64,000 bases of DNA from Streptomyces sp. Je 1-369 (GTDB taxonomy: Bacteria; Actinomycetota; Actinomycetes; Streptomycetales; Streptomycetaceae): assembly GCF_026810505.1 (NCBI RefSeq), contig NZ_CP101750.1, forward strand, positions 7,738,515 through 7,802,514, written 5' to 3'. Below, in pieces: positions 62,898 to 64,000 of the stretch. Every line of letters starts with the position of its first letter. Position 1 is the stretch's first letter. The notes beneath the pieces were generated by a model. That model worked only from the letters and a program-made list of their open reading frames with translations, did no database searches and had not been told where the DNA came from. A program made the translations under genes and the position numbers.

Positions 62898-64000
62898 ATG
62901 AGCCCGGTACTCGAAGCGATCTCCGATTTCGGACCGGGAGCGCCGTTGATGTTTTCTGGCAGCCAGGAGCGGATCGCAGGCCCCGAGCCGATCGCGGTCG
63001 TCGGGATGGCCTGCCGGCTGCCCGGAGCGTCCGACCCGGCGGCGTTCTGGCGGCTGTTGAGCGAGGGCCGCAGCGCCGTGCGCGACACCCCGCCCGAGCA
63101 ACGGCGCACCGACTCGGGCCTGCGCGGCCCCGGCGGCTATCTGGACCGGATCGACGGCTTCGACGCCCCCTTCTTCCACATCGGCCCGCGCGAGGCCGAG
63201 GCGATGGACCCGCAGCAACGGCTCCTCCTCGAACTGAGCTGGGAAGCGCTTGAGGACGCCGGTATCCGGCCGCCCACGCTCGCCCGCAGCCGCACCGGGG
63301 TCTTCGTCGGCGCCCTCTGGGACGACTACGCCGACGTCCTGAACCGCGCCACGCGCAACGCCGTCACCCGGCACACCATGACCGGCGTCCACCGCAGCAT
63401 TCTGGCCAACCGCATCTCGTACGCGTACCACCTGGCGGGGCCGAGCCTGACCGTCGACACCGCACAGTCCTCGTCGCTCGTCGCCGTGCACCTGGCCTGC
63501 GAGAGCATCCGGCGCGGCGAGTGCGAGACCGCGTTCGCGGGCGGCGTCAACCTCATCTGCTCGCCCCGCTCCACCGCACTGGCCGAGGCCCGCTTCGGCG
63601 GCCTCTCGGCCACGGGCCGCTGCCACACCTTCGACGCACGCGCCGACGGGTTCGTACGCGGCGAGGGCGGCGGACTCGTGGTGCTCAAGCCGCTCGGCGC
63701 GGCGCGGCGCGACGGCGACACGGTGTACTGCGTCGTCCGCGGCAGCGCCGTCAACAGCGACGGAGCGACGGACGGACTCACGCTGCCCAGCGGGCAGGCG
63801 CAGCGCGACGTGGTGCGCACGGCGTGCGATCAGGCGCAAGTGAGGCCTGATCAGGTGCAGTACGTCGAACTGCACGGCACGGGTACGCCCGTCGGCGACC
63901 CTGTCGAGGCGGCGGCGCTCGGGGCGGCGCTCGGCGCCGCGCCCGGTCAGGACGGTGCGCGGACCGCGCCGCTCGCCGTCGGCTCCGCGAAGACGAACGT
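62898..64000 (+). CDS. Type I PKS loading module, KSQ domain, 5' part
   Basis: The frame is open from ATG 62898 to the window end (367 residues seen). After a short lead, the KS domain begins at IAVVGMACRLPGASDPAAFW. The active-site cysteine is replaced by glutamine: VDTAQSSSLVAVHLACE gives Gln190. The catalytic histidine of ELHGTGTPVGD is present. KSQ domains decarboxylate a malonyl or methylmalonyl-ACP to make the starter, so this gene opens a modular polyketide assembly line. AT, ACP and later modules should lie beyond the edge. A second in-frame ATG at 62949 is possible. Confidence 0.96.
   Translation, partial: MSPVLEAISDFGPGAPLMFSGSQERIAGPEPIAVVGMACRLPGASDPAAFWRLLSEGRSAVRDTPPEQRRTDSGLRGPGGYLDRIDGFDAPFFHIGPREAEAMDPQQRLLLELSWEALEDAGIRPPTLARSRTGVFVGALWDDYADVLNRATRNAVTRHTMTGVHRSILANRISYAYHLAGPSLTVDTAQSSSLVAVHLACESIRRGECETAFAGGVNLICSPRSTALAEARFGGLSATGRCHTFDARADGFVRGEGGGLVVLKPLGAARRDGDTVYCVVRGSAVNSDGATDGLTLPSGQAQRDVVRTACDQAQVRPDQVQYVELHGTGTPVGDPVEAAALGAALGAAPGQDGARTAPLAVGSAKTN

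Overview
The window is chromosomal DNA of a high-GC actinomycete, almost certainly a Streptomyces. The support is strong GC bias at third codon positions, GTG starts, rare TTA codons, a hopanoid operon, a conservon (cvnABCD), several XRE-cupin regulators, many small secreted proteins and a type I polyketide cluster.

Left part, 1-8704: a hopanoid operon on the plus strand. In order it holds the end of a polyprenyl synthase, squalene-hopene cyclase, a HpnG-like phosphorylase, the radical-SAM enzyme HpnH, a cluster-specific DXS and a class III aminotransferase (HpnO-like). Together they supply isoprenoid precursor, cyclise squalene, and attach and process the adenosine-derived side chain. An XRE-cupin regulator with a striking nested palindrome and a small membrane protein follow.

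8737-16864: mixed metabolic genes: a tyrosine phosphatase, an ArsR-SRPBCC fusion with paired operators, a GDSL hydrolase, a MOCOS-like PLP enzyme carrying two TTA codons, a wrecked acyl-CoA synthetase, a SIMPL protein, an MBL-fold hydrolase and a CGNR regulator. 17126-21275: a five-gene conservon whose last gene encodes a GAF protein. 21425-24779: threonine catabolism (tdh-kbl) and a LysR regulator. 24818-36967: an SDR, a TTA-containing crystallin-like secreted protein, an NMT1-type ABC importer, an XRE-cupin/GNAT pair, a minus-strand pair (TIM-barrel protein and a very large ThuA/sugar dehydrogenase/PKD/CBM protein), a lipase-like hydrolase and a YjbR protein. One perfect LacI-type palindrome lies before both the ABC operon and the ThuA pair. 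36997-38355 is an MFS exporter.

38536-48858: an accessory island that begins at a tRNA-Pro(GGG). It holds an SDR-P450 pair, a RacP-like remnant, an IS remnant, a frameshifted zinc-ribbon recombinase-like gene with its XRE partner, small unknown genes and a frameshifted NACHT NTPase. 49449-54615: secreted small proteins and a two-component system.

54693-64000: the left edge of a type I polyketide cluster: a free ACP, a split KS/degenerate-AT protein with an N-terminal docking helix, an alpha/beta hydrolase, a C/O-methyltransferase, a drug exporter with its TetR, a type II thioesterase, and the start of a loading-module PKS with a KSQ domain that runs off the window. The product cannot be named from this sequence.
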